Source: Stichopus chloronotus (Eukaryota; Echinodermata; Holothuroidea; Aspidochirotida; Stichopodidae). Taken from it: 64,000 nt of DNA. The translations under genes were made by a program, and so were the position numbers. Numbering within the stretch: the stretch's first letter is position 1; each line of letters begins with the position of its first letter. Below the pieces are notes generated by a model. The model worked only from the letters and a program-made list of their open reading frames with translations. It searched no databases and was not told where the DNA came from. Below are positions 19,772 to 50,400 of the stretch, piece after piece. Location: NCBI GenBank assembly GCA_021234535.1, contig CM037843.1, forward strand, positions 9,918,979-9,982,978, read 5' to 3'.

Positions 19772-22550
19772 ATTAAAAAAATAGTTTTAATCATTAAACA
19801 TCTGCAAAAGATTCATATGCCTCAAAATATCATGCGTAAGTTGAGTAAACAGAAGATTCATCATTTGAAATTTTGAAAGTTTGGATGAAGAAATTATTTT
19901 GGAGCTAAAATGACCGAATTTCTGTCTGTGAGAAACGTTACCGTCATTACTTATTTTGAAAAATCTATCATTCTGTGTACACAAATCTTGGTTTTAAAAA
20001 TGTAATTTCTTACTCTAACATAAACGCCTTACTGCCTTTTCAGTTCGACGACCTTTGACCTCAGCTGAAATAAACTAACATTGATAACCAACCCCCAAAA
20101 TTTGGGTCCACGGAGAAGTGGGAGGACGTTGGCCCCTTGCACACCCTGCAAACTCCCATTCTTCCCTTATCGGCAGATTGAAACTCTTTGAACGAGCATT
20201 TTACTGGTTGTAATAACATCTCAGTTTTGACCTCCGAGGGAGGTAACTGTTTCACACATATATTGATTTGGGGTAAATACTAATTTGGGTGAATGTCCGA
20301 AAGGGCATATCCCTCTAACAGTTGGATGTTATCAAATATCACTCATTAAATTTGGATGTCTGAAGGGAAACCTTGTTCCAAAAAATTGGTTGTCCTGTAG
20401 AGAATTTGGACACCTCATACAACAGGACTACCACTAAACTTCATCACTGAGTTGGATATGTGGTTAGATGGAGTTGAGAGAAAGTGTTGAGGAACTAGAG
20501 AGTCAAGGACCTCTGGGATATGACTGCGATAGAAGGCAAGGTAATGCAGAAGTTGGCGCTAAGCAGAAAGACTGTTAATACTGATGTGGTGAATAAATCA
20601 TAATATTGTTCATTGAACAACAAAAACAAACTATACAGAGAAAGATACAGGTATACACACAAAGATTAAAATCAACTCAGGTTGTGTTTTTGTCCCCTTT
20701 AATAGATTCACCCTTTAAAGATTTTCATATAAATTTTATCACTTAAACTGTTCATAAGAATGGATACAGCAGACTAAAGATTCCCTTAAAATGATAGCAA
20801 ACGATGGAATGGACTATGAAGGGCAAACGTGTGACTAAGCCGATCAGTGTGTCTTTCAGATTATAATCAGGAACAGGAATCCCCTGTCCCTTCTCCCCCC
20901 CCCCCCCCATTATATAGCAAAAACACAATTAAATCAACGAAGGAAAAAACATTGCCTAAGAGAGAAAAAATGAAAAATAATCAAAGGAAGGAAACTAACA
21001 AGATTGAATCACTTTCAGTTAAATGAAAGCACAAACATTGACATACTCAACTTGCCATTGCATTCAAAGCTTCTAATAAAAATTTGACCCGTACACATGA
21101 ACAAATCATATATATCTTGAACACAATCACATTTCTCGGTAATGCAACAAAAATACCAATCAGTAAAAAGAATAAACACTATTGCATCTTGGGAAGATCG
21201 AGGATTAAAGTGCTGTGGGAAAAGGCAAATGGACAGTTCATGAGACCTGGAAAAAACGTTCCCATAAAGCATTTGTCGCTGTGAAACTGTCCGTAATAAA
21301 TGAAATGAAATCAGCGGGAGATGAGACATGGAGAGAATTTGCAATGGTAAAACCATGAAGCTGGTAAAATACAGACATTTGTGATGGTAAACCAGTCTTT
21401 TATCCTTAACAACAATTACTGAAAGACAGATTCAGACAAGAGACAAAGACATAGGTTCGAGGTGCATGTCTCTAGTAGAAGTTAACTCAAAAAGTATCTA
21501 TGGTTTACAGTTCACAAAACATAAAATCCAGTTTGATGCAAAATTCCAGGGCGAAATTTTGAATCCCACAATAACTAATTGTTTATACCCTAGTAAAATG
21601 CTGTTGAGAAGAGTTAAAATGTTGAAACATCTCGAAGCAAAACTGAACACGCTAAACAGACAATATACGAGGGTATTTTTTTTCAAACCAAATTGGTTTG
21701 GGATAAGGGAACTTGCCTTACTTCCACAACTGCAATTGAACCCCCTTTGATGCTCTTGCAGTTGTGACTTCCTAAGCCTTCGCCCGACTGTCATCCAAAA
21801 AAATTAGTGATGCAATAAGGAATGTTTACTCCGTATGAAAATGTGTAACGTATGTTAAACCTGATGCCTCACAAAAGTACCTTACAGGTTTACAAGAACA
21901 GAGACGTGAGACAGATCTCTGAGTTGTTCACACAGGTAGTGGTGGTCTTCAGATATTTAAATAAAAGCAAGAAATTTACATCAATTTGGAAGAAGTTACA
22001 CATGCAACAAGACAAATACAAAATAGTTAGCAAAAGACATATCCATCTTAAGAGTTCACAAACATTTCTAATTTTACAAATCTAAAATTCCATGTCTTAT
22101 GTTTGGATATAAAAATTGTCCTTCATAGATCACTATTTTTTTTTTCCACTATAAACAAACATCACAGGTGACCTTCAGTCTTCCTTCTAGAGGGATCCTT
22201 TTTGTCTTGTTCAGACACTCACTGACTAAACAGTTCTGACAAATTACAGTGGAAGGGTCATCACAACCCGTAAAAATATCGAATGGTCAACATTACAGCT
22301 TCTGCGATCTGACTTTTCATACTTTTTCACAATCGAACTTGGGGAGTGGTGCTTCACTCAATTTTACGTCAGGTAGTTCTGGGGATTGTGGGAGTATTAG
22401 CTTTTCTTTGAAGCAGAGACCAGATAACAGTTTATCCTGAATGATACATACCTTGAAATTTGTGAGACCAACCACAAAAATCAGTTTGTAAATTGAAAAC
22501 ATATATTCTACTACATAAGTGAAGATGTATATATGTGTCACTTAATAGTT
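19772..22550. other. Intergenic, nothing recognised
   Basis: AT-rich, with a C14 run at about 20896-20909 and one isolated TGACCTCAGCTGAAAT-type half-site block near 20050. Several open frames of 60-110 codons show no motif, no splice context and no paralogy. Confidence 0.4.
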
Positions 22551-22556
22551 TTTATT
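22551..22556 (-). terminator. Candidate polyadenylation signal of the cathepsin gene
   Basis: AATAAA on the minus strand (TTTAAATAAAAACT), about 275 bp downstream of the stop codon. It is the first clear match in the 3' flank. Confidence 0.4.
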
Positions 22557-22829
22557 TAAATGAGAGACTTTTTCTTGCCTTCAATCTTTGTCATGATTAT
22601 TTTACATAGTCAGCAAAAGAAATACTGCTTAAATTTTATAAAAATCATTTAGTAAATACTTGCATTACAATGTTGAATTTAAAAGCCTGATATCAAACCA
22701 TCTTTTATGTACTCTAAAAATGTTATGTATACTAAAATAGCTTGGGGTACCTCTTGGTACGTTCAAATTATGCATAAGAATTGATAATGAAATTGGGATG
22801 AGTAGTATAACATTACGAAGTCATGTCAT

Positions 22830-40985
<18,156 letters not shown>

Positions 40986-41099
40986 TTTGAAGTCGTAGAC
41001 TCTGAGACAGTCAGGTTTACTAGTATTACGACACAATTGTGGCCAGGATTTCGATTTCTATAGTATTTTGCACACTCCAAGGTGCTAAACATTTTCTGG

Positions 41100-41552
41100 T
41101 TTAGTGACCATTTTAGAAATGTTAAAATAGGCTACATGTTTAGTGGTTTGCACAACACGAATAATCCGGACCCTCTGAGAGATAGGGTCATGGCACTGAT
41201 AAGTAGATAAATGATAACAGCTTAATTTAAGACCAGGGGGCTCGTGAGATTAACGAGGGGCTTTGTTTTACCCCTTCTTTGGCTCACTCTGCGCAGCGTC
41301 CGTTAGTGTTACTAATATATTTGACACCATGAAAAAAGTGCGTTCACCCTCAATGGTCACTCTCGACGGCATTGAAATGTGCTAAAGAGCCCGGTAAAAT
41401 GGCCAGACCGTAGAATCAGGTGATCGGAAGTGAAAAAACCCACAACAATACAGACATGTGATCTCAAACGACTTGCCTGAGACTGGAGCCATCAGCTACT
41501 TGTTGCTCACTGCATGATGCATGCCACGGTGAAGACCGTCTCCATGATGTCA
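41100..41552. other. Cathepsin gene upstream flank
   Basis: A putative promoter side of the minus-strand gene. No TATA box, CpG island or recognisable element was found. Confidence 0.3.
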
Positions 41553-41598
41553 CTCACCACCACAGAAATAAATACGTATTTATTTCTGTGCTCACCAC
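41553..41598. mobile_element. 30-bp perfect palindrome flanked by an 8-bp direct repeat
   Basis: CACAGAAATAAATAC joined directly to its reverse complement GTATTTATTTCTGTG (41561-41590). It is flanked on both sides by CTCACCAC (41553-41560 and 41591-41598). The 8-bp duplication is the size made by hAT-type transposases, so this looks like a minimal insertion consisting only of two 15-bp inverted ends. Confidence 0.75.
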
Positions 41599-42548
41599 TC
41601 ATCAGGATTATAGTAATGCACCCCCCCCCCCCGAGTTCTAGCAAGGGCAGCAAAGAGTGCCATGGCTAAGTAGAAATGAGAGATGGGTAATTGGGTCCAT
41701 GGCACATGCGGCTTGATGTTTGGTTGGTCTCAAAAACTTCTAGGGGACTAAAAGAGCTGCACCCCTAGGATGGATTCTCAGTACATGCATTAAGCCAAGT
41801 TTAAAAAAATTGTCTCACGTCCGAACTTTTCAAAAAATTTGTGTTTTCTGGCCTTTTTTTACACACAGGAACCCAAAAGGCCCGCTGGAAGAACAGTAAG
41901 TTGATTTTTTTCTTTTTAGTTACGTGCCCCCATCACTGTATATCAATGAGTGCTATGTGGCAAGGAACATCGCTTTAGACTTGGAGGGGTGATTTCCGCG
42001 GTTGGGACCAGACATTTTCGTTACAAAATCTTACTTTTGATAGAAGAAAAAAATAGTTTCTTGCGAGGACGAGAAACTTTTTTTTTTTTTAATCGGCCAA
42101 TATGTAAGTTACACCCATTAGTTTTAGGCCTTCTCTAAGGGACACCTCTCCTAAGCTGTTTTTCCGTTGGTGAAGAAGATTAGAGGCTGACTGTGGCCGA
42201 CAGGACAAAGCCAGTGGTGTAGCTAGCTGTGGACGAGGATGGCGACTCGTCCACCTTAATCAGTAGGCAACCTTTTTGACTGAACGGGTCAGACGTGAAG
42301 AATGAAAAATTGTCCGGGCCGCGCTTGACCAACGATCTGCTATAGTGATTTGAACTTTTAATTGTAAGGACTCTCGACCAAAATAAACCTTGATTCAAAC
42401 AAACATAATCTCAACATAGTATTGTTATTAAGTGTAGGCCGACCTGACAGCATACAATAATATTCTGGCACTGATGCTTTTTCTTTTACTTTCGACATCT
42501 CTTAGTTGGACAGCAACAAACAAACAAAAAATCACTAGAGAGCAGCAT

Positions 42549-42580
42549 GCGGCCTGCTGGCCGAATTTTGGCCATCCCTG
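42549..42580 (-). mobile_element. hAT-like terminal sequence
   Basis: On the minus strand the end reads CAGGGATGGCCAAAATTCGG followed by CCAGCAGGCCGC. This resembles the widespread hAT (Charlie/Tip100-type) terminus CAGGG-TGGCCAA...GGCC. The body would lie to the left (lower coordinates), and its other end was not identified. Confidence 0.4.
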
Positions 42581-42639
42581 ACCTAGATAAAATTTTGGGG
42601 CCACGCGAAATAAATGTCTGGCCCACTGCAGGAACAAAA

Positions 42640-42760
42640 GAGTTGGGAAGAAAAAATCAGAAGGAAAGAAAGAAAAGTAGATGAAGAGAGAGAGCTAGAG
42701 AGAGAAGGGGGGGGGGGGTTGAGGGTGGAGCAAAAAAGAAGAAGAAGAGGGAAAGCAAAG
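42640..42760 (+). repeat. Purine-rich (AG)n tract with a G run
   Basis: About 120 bp almost purely A and G on the plus strand, with GAGAGAGAGCTAGAGAGAGA and a G12 run at about 42707-42718. Long open frames on the minus strand here (phenylalanine/serine-rich) are a consequence of the composition. Confidence 0.8.
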
Positions 42761-43129
42761 TGATGAAATGACAAACGTACTGGTAGTAAACATTTGCGTA
42801 TTGAGTCGTAATCTGAAGGACTTTGCTGAAACTTTGGGGAACTTACTGAACACACTTTGAAAATAAAGTCTGGGAGGAGAATGTCCAGAGAGCGCGAACG
42901 TAGAAAGGAAGAGAAGAAGAATCCAGGAAGTGACAAACAAGATGGAAAACTCCAGAAGCGGTGGGACTCAAACAATGGGAGAAGCAATCTGAAACACAAA
43001 AGATAGATAATAAATAACGGCAACATAATAGCAAAACATGCTGGAAAAAAAAAAGAACTTGAAGCGGAGTGAGAAAAGGATATAGGCCTACGGCAAAGAC
43101 AGAATACGTGGGTACCGTACATAACTACT

Positions 43130-46100
43130 TTGGATCAGACAGCTCCATAGCACAAATCTCTAACTCTAAGGTTACATGAAGGGGGCTGAAAATGTGTCTG
43201 TTGGATACATAAATTTACACTAAACCTGTATACTGAAATTTATCAGAAACTCTGCATTCGCACTTTTGACCTTTAGATGCAGTAAACGACGGGGTAGGCT
43301 ATTCGCTATACGTACATCTCTGTAGCATGGAAATCCCGTTTCACAGAGAAAAGAAAAATTTCAAAGAGAAACTCCTACTAAATAACTATGATTTAGTAAA
43401 TTCGCGGCCGTGGACATTAATTCAAAATTGGCTGTTATTCCCATTAATTATGCAACACAACAAAAGAAGAGACTAATTCCAGAATATCATGTGCGAAACG
43501 TAGTTTACCATATCTAATAGTTTTTGTCAAGGGTGTCATAAAATTTTGTCTGAAAACGTATTGTACACCCTTCACTTTTTTTCTTTTTTTTTTTTGAAAA
43601 ATTTGGCAGTTCTTTCAATTCATGGAAATTATCTTTAATTCGTGGTTGGTAAATCCTCTGTGGCTCACTGGTAAAATGACTAGTGGAGGGTGCAGCAGGC
43701 ATGTCGGTGTAAGGCAACACATAATGCGGTCACATAACCAGGACAAATCCTAGGGCAGGCCAATTGATAGCCGATAAATCGCTGAAAGGAGAGAGAGAGG
43801 ACAGGCAACGAAACTTGCAGAAGGTTTCATATAAGTTTCTAATTACTACACCATTTCAGCACGCTGCTACTTTTGTTGAATACGGAAGAGCAACTACACC
43901 ACTGTTTTTCATATATGAAAAATATATTTTACTCTTAAAAAAACTAAAAAAGGGGGGTCCGGACCTTTACACTGACGTCGTATTTAGGGGGGTCGGACTC
44001 CTTTGAATCATCCTATGTATCCGTCCATCTCAGATTCCAACTTTATTTCCATTAAAGACTCTCAGCTTGTAGTAAAGTCACTTCAGAGTCGTTGCAATTA
44101 AGTTGCATTCATTCTTTATTTGAGGTGTCATGTTTGAAAAGAGTGTATTCAATTCCAACCCTAGGTACGGTACCAATCAGGGAGTGATTTCTGTTTTTCT
44201 GTATTTGAGGCTCTCATGCTTGAGAAATTTACACTTAAAGTATAAAGAAGCCATGAGAGCTTGATTATCAAAGTAGTGCAATTGATTCAGGTGGCATGTC
44301 GTGGGGGGGGGGGGGGATTGATTTGTAAGGTGTGTGTGTGGGGGGGGGGGTTGTCGAACGAGGCAATCAAAGAAAAACCGAACCATTCACCACTCCTCCC
44401 CTCCTCTCCCTGAGCACATGCCTGTTGTCGAATGTATATGTAAAAACATTCAAGCACGGTGGGAGCGGTGTTGTTGACAAATTCAGTCATACAGAGTCAC
44501 TGAGATCACCATCATTTCATGGTCATTGGCGTAGTTCAACATATCAAGGGTCTTTCGTGGCTACACATATATGGTACAAATTAGGACCAACCCGTACTGT
44601 CTCTAATGGTTTCAGATAATTACTTAAAGGTAAGCCTTCATTAACTGCTAGGCCAGAAATCAAGAGGAAAGGGGGAGGATCAGTGGTCCTTCATTGTTCC
44701 TTCAGTGGTCCAACATGCATGTGCAGCATGGTGGGCCCGAATCCCGTACTTTTAACCACCCCTCTGACCAGACCACTCGAACCTGGTCACTGCTCGTTTT
44801 CAAGGCCTTTCCGCAACATGCAATGAAATTGGAATCATGACGCAAGCTAATTTCCTAAGTTCCTACTTTCCTACTGAAGAGCTGGAGGCTTTTCAAAGCT
44901 ATACAGCAAAGACTGATTCTGTGATCACAGAACACATCAAAAGGCATTTTTATTTTAAAGAGGCCGCGTATGGTAATTCTTGCCGTTATAATCGAACAAG
45001 TTATTGTTCGGCACAATACTAATGATGTTTGTTTAATTGTAATACAAAAAGTTAGTTTAACTGGTTTAATGAGTGTTTCCGGTATTAATTTAAATAGTAC
45101 CTGACACAGTTGTATATGAGTCAATCGCCAATAACAATAATCTCTATTTTGAAACCATTGACTTCTGACAGACGGAATTGCCCTTTCTGGCTACATTTTA
45201 ATTTTCTTGTGGTTATTATTATACACTTTCCTAAACAATTTGCCGTATCGGCAGAGTCAATGATTGGTACTGTAAGGAGACATGCGAGATGTAAAGTTAT
45301 ATTGATAGGATAACTTGATTGTTCTCGAGATACCGACTTCTCGACTGAAATTTGTCGAATTATCGGGGTACCGTGTGAGAAATAACTTGTTTATCAAAAT
45401 TCAACGTTTTGTCACGGTAAGTTATTTGTGACACCTTATCTCAGTAATTTGTAATTTTATTTTTCGGAGAGGTCGAGTTAGGGCATGTCAGTATCGCGGC
45501 AAAAAGTAAAATTTTGGCCACATAACTTATAACACGACAACTCTATACATCTCTCATGTTTCCTTTTGGCCGCTGTTATGCTTTGAAAAGATGAATTTTA
45601 ATTCTACGCCCCCACTTCAAGAAGTTTGGCTCGATTGAAGCGGAACGGTATCAGGTAATCTGCCCAGGGTTTGTAACAAGTCCCTGGTAACCCAGTAATC
45701 CAAAACAAAGATTAAAGTCAACTCGTTTACAACAGTAACTGCGTTATTACTAACACTACGCCTGTTGGGTATAAAGGTTCTTCACCTAATGCCCTGGATG
45801 CAGTTGTTTCGTTTGTTTGAAGCCGTGAGGGGGTTAGTCGGTTTTGATTGCACATGTAATACATAATTTTTTTTTGATAATAGCATCCCAGATAGGAGTA
45901 TAAGTGCTTACTGTTAGCATTGACGATTATCTATATGAGAGTTCCGTACGACATTTATTGAAGTAATGTTTGGCGATTCATACACGTTTGAAATTGAACA
46001 TACTTCATGTAGTGACTAGGAGACAGGCTGCTCGGTCAACAAAGAGAAATTTAAAAAATAAAAACGGGATCAGAGTTTACTTATCAAGTCTTAGTCAGCA

Positions 46101-46440
46101 CAATATGGCAATGCATGACGATTCAAAATTTTCAACAGGCCAAGTCAACTTTTGCTGCTGTGTCATATAGGGTTCCCTATCAACAACAGCGCCTTGCAAA
46201 ACTTCGGTGAACACATTCGATGCCACCGAGTATGGTCTAACTAGAACGAGGTTTTAATATCTACCAAGACAAACCTAATTAAATCACCTGACTCTTGGTC
46301 CAGTTAGGATTGTAGTCAATCCGTCGTTTGACCTCCCCCCCCCCCCCCCTTCCTCTCCAATTTCGTTAAATAGTTCTTGCTACGCCACTGATAATGCCTT
46401 ATCACAACAAATATGGTTCATAATTTGTGACAACAGTCAC
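43130..46440. other. Gene-free stretch, repeats of unknown type
   Basis: AT-rich sequence with G-runs near 43950, 44300 and 44340, a TG-rich patch at 44330 and a T-run near 43578. No exon with splice support was recognised on either strand. Confidence 0.35.
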
Positions 46441-46699
46441 TAGAAATCAGTTCGGTTCAGATTCAAGTCTCATCCAACTTTATTTCAATCTCTTTCATAG
46501 AAATAACAATGTTAATATATGTATATATAATAAAACAAGATAAAAGCGATAGAATAATGAGACTGGGGGTAGCAAGAAGCTTCGGAGAGCTTATGAAAGT
46601 TCCAATCCATTAGAAAGGAAAGAGAACAAAAGAAAAAAAAAGAAAGGAAAAACAACAATAAAAAAGGGATAGAACAAAGCAACCACAAAACAAAGAAAA

Positions 46700-47480
46700 A
46701 CAACAGTGAAAGAAAAGACGATAGAAAGCTATACAATCAGTTATAGTTTTTTGTAAGATGATGTTTGAGATGTTTTCTTCTGTAGGCTTTCCTTGATACT
46801 TTCAGGTAATTGTTCCGGAATTTTACATTACGAAAATGAAGAACTGCAGTGTAAGGATTTTAGTCCAAAGTATGGAATCAAAAAACGATCAGAAGAACGA
46901 ATAGGATTATATTGACCATAATTAAAGAAGTTACTGAATTATCGAAGTATTACGATGTGACCATGAATTAAATATGAAAATGTCAACATAATATCGATTA
47001 ACGTCTTAAATATTCAGTATATTAATGTGCATAATAGAGGGGATGTATGTTGGAGGTAGTCAAATATATCGAAAACAGCCCTTTTTGGAGTACAGAAAGG
47101 GCGTGAATCCTTTCAAGGGTAAGTACTATCCCAAACAATATTACAATAACAGGAATACGGAAGGATAATAAGACTGTTACATAGAGTAACAAGAACAGGC
47201 CTACGCCTCGGATCCAGGTGGCGGACTAAGTCGGTTGATAATGTCAACTCCATTGGACACTTTTTGTGGGACGTAATCGATATGCTTAAACCAAGTAAAA
47301 TGATTATCGATGAATACCCCGAGAAAAATAGTAAAAGTAGAAAGCTTAACTTTAACACCATTGAAACGGACACTGCTATAATAGCAGGGTGGATAGACTT
47401 AGAGATATTGATATCCTTAAGAAACAATAAAAATGGAAGTAAAGAGCGTGCACGTTTGATCACGGATTACTATTGATGTG
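46700..47480 (-). pseudogene. Decayed LINE reverse-transcriptase remnant
   Basis: In shifting minus-strand frames between about 47400 and 47110 the sequence reads FLGVFIDNHFTWFKHIDYVP, then QKVSNGVDIINRL, and (after frame changes) LPYSCYCNIVWD. These are the conserved end of the RT palm/thumb of CR1/L2-type LINEs (LGVxIDxxLxWxxHI...LxYCxxVWG). A weaker C-terminal match (FRNVKFRNNYL...) continues to about 46760. It is heavily frameshifted with many stops and older than the LINE in the cathepsin intron. Confidence 0.7.
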
Positions 47481-47499
47481 TGATACAGTTACGATAATA

Positions 47500-50400
47500 A
47501 AAATTGCCAAATTGTCCCACTTTCGAATGAGAATCTCTTCCACTGACGTAAATGAGTTACATAGGTGACCTCTTGACATTCAGTGGGTATACAGAGTCAT
47601 GTATGGAGATAGATGTGGTTCTGAACGTCATTTTGGACGAGCGCCACACTTGTGATTTTGTTTCATTACACATTTCGTGAATAAGAAGGTAGGTTGTAAA
47701 TATAAGTTTATCATATGACCAGTCACTGGAAGATATGACGGATAAACTGTACACAAAACAAAGTAACAGAGCTGAAAACTGAGATCAAAATTGCGGCAGA
47801 CAACGTTGAGAGAATATAAGGTAAGTACTCTACTACATTAATGTAAACATTGGTGACAACAAGTGTTGAATAAATGTAACCTAAGTACTTTGCGACAATG
47901 TCCTAAAAAAAAAAATAACAAGTTGGGAGGACTGAAATTTTCATGATGTTCGACTTCAACTTTATCAATATTTTCCGAAGATGGACATAGATTTCACTGA
48001 GCGTTGAAAGATACTTTCACTAAAATTCAGAATTTCGAGTGAATATTTTATAAAGTGTTTTCTGCGTCAATACACGTAGGCCTAGAGCGTTTAAAATATA
48101 AGTTCCTGTTGCAAAATATTGTTGAAATTTTTGCATGACCTCATAACCATAAGTCTCGTGTGTTGCCATTACTTTTATTTAGGGCAACTTATTCTGGTTA
48201 GTTGGGGATCGTTTTAGTTCAGGAAATCGGAACAGATTTAAAAGTTGTAGCCCCCCCCCCCCCGAACTAACCTCAAAGCTTAAAGTGCCATTACCTGTGA
48301 ACGATAACGTCAATTAACAATAACAATAATAATTTGGTTTCGTTTTTAAAATCGATTGAGATAAACATATCCCGGGAATCATAAATATCAAACAGCGTAT
48401 TTCAATACACTACGTTGTGGATCCAAGTCCTGGGGTAAACTAGTGGTATAATAGAAAGACATGGGGGGGGGGGGGCATAAGGAAGGGGAATCTCCGTTCT
48501 CTTTGAAAAAAACTTCCTGTAACGGAATGCCCAGAGTGAAAAAAGTGAGCAATTGTCAAGTTAATTTTCTTCTACAAAATTTCTTTAATTCTTCAATTCT
48601 TTAATTATTCAGCAGACAACTTTTTGGTCCACCTTTGGGTAGAGCCCATGTCCCGATGTCCCCCTTGGCCAGTGATTGCAAATCCAGTTACTAAATAATT
48701 TCAAGGATGGCAATATAGACTATTACTGCAGGAAATTATTTTCCCCATTCGTAGATCACAGTTGGCACTCAGATTTGAAAGAAGATAGCATAAAGATACT
48801 TTGCAGGAGAAAAAAGTGATACAGGCCCGTATCCAGGTGTGGGGTTCAGGAGGTTCGGAAGAACCCCCCCCCCCCCCACAATATCTGGAGTTCCGCTGAG
48901 TCTATGATAGTAGGCCTAGGTTAGCAATATATATAATGAGTTTTATTTGTTGGTCATTATTATCGGGTAACATTTTCTACTTGTGGTAAATCGCACCCTT
49001 TTGAAAAAGCTGCAACGGGCCTGAAGATGAAGGTCACCCCAATGGTCCTGAGTGCAGGGTCATGCTGTAATGGCGTAACATTTTTACAGTTGGGCTAACC
49101 CTTCAGTTTTCAGGTACACATAAGAAAAAAATAGTTCATGAAAAAGTGAGGAAAAACAAACGAAAAGAGATATAATAAAAAAAAAAAACATTATCTGCCA
49201 TGTATTGATGGTCCAACTTGATGAGACACTGCGGTTTGCCTAAGCAAGCTGGGAAAATATAATTCATAAAATTATACGTCTCCATATGAATACAAACTAC
49301 AGTACAAACTATGCACCAAATGCTAATCTTCATACGAACAACAACGTAAAACAATCACACCATGGGGGGGGGGGCTTATTCCAAACCCTTCCCCTTCTCG
49401 ATCGCAAGCACGAGGGTCGGTGGCTTACGCGCCATCGCTTTTTCAAGTATGCAACCGGCCACACCCCCTGAAAGAAATCTCCACCCCTGGTCCTATCTAT
49501 GACAACCTTGAAACCAGGAAGAAATTACCGTCAATTGGCGTCGTGATTTAACAGATACCCGACAAACCCAGTTAATTAAAAGTAGTCAAAACCCACCACA
49601 TCCCTAACGCTAAAAGGTAGAATGGAATTTTCCTGCGGCTCTCACTATGAGACAATTGTTTGCAAATGTTTCAACTGAGGTCATTACATGCCTCGATAAC
49701 TTTTTACGTTTCGCAAAATGTGTGATTTATTTTATTTTGTCATGATATATTTCTCTAAATTTCTTTCTCGGTCGACCACCGAAGTAGCAGGGCGACTGGG
49801 AGATGTTTGTGGCAAGGTAGATCCCGACCCAAAATATTTCACCAACACGGGATCCCCTCTGCCGTTGGTATTGGCAGCCCTATATTCATAAGATCCTGCT
49901 CCACGTGTATGTAAGTAGGAATTGCAATTCCCGGACTTGTGGTTCCTGTGACCTAACCTTGAACCGACTGGCCTTTTGTTATGATACAGTTATTTCTTCT
50001 CCCAATTCCAAACCAATCATAGTATGTCATAATGATGTCACCACTTCCGCCCCACATATATCAATGTACAGGAACTTTGAGCGCGTAAAACCTCCTATGC
50101 ACCTAACAACGGTCCAGGTACGCACCTTTCTGTCACAAGGGAAAGCTTGGTCAGCACAATTTTAACGTTAGACTGTACTCGATCGTGTGCGCAGCAACGT
50201 ATACATACAGACTGTGATAAAATCTCGCCTTGGTCGGAAGGAGCATGTTTTCATAGGCAAGTAAGTCTTGTACATCCTTAGTTAATTAGAAAGTGAGAAA
50301 CTACCAGGAACTTTTACAGAGACAGTTAGCAATCACCAGACGTGTTTATCTTTAGCTGAGGGGTAAGTTGTAGTTGTTGTCAGTTGGGTGAAAGGAAAGT

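Noticed and set aside
21015..21794. Open frames of 94-113 codons on both strands
   Set aside because: Mutually overlapping antisense frames without exon signals.
42881..43006. Plus-strand ATG frame of 41 codons rich in Arg/Glu/Lys
   Set aside because: Composition is explained by the AG-rich tract; no homology recognised.
42583..43122. Long minus-strand open frame (about 180 codons)
   Set aside because: It runs through a purine-rich tract and gives low-complexity Phe/Ser/Leu sequence; no motif or splice support.
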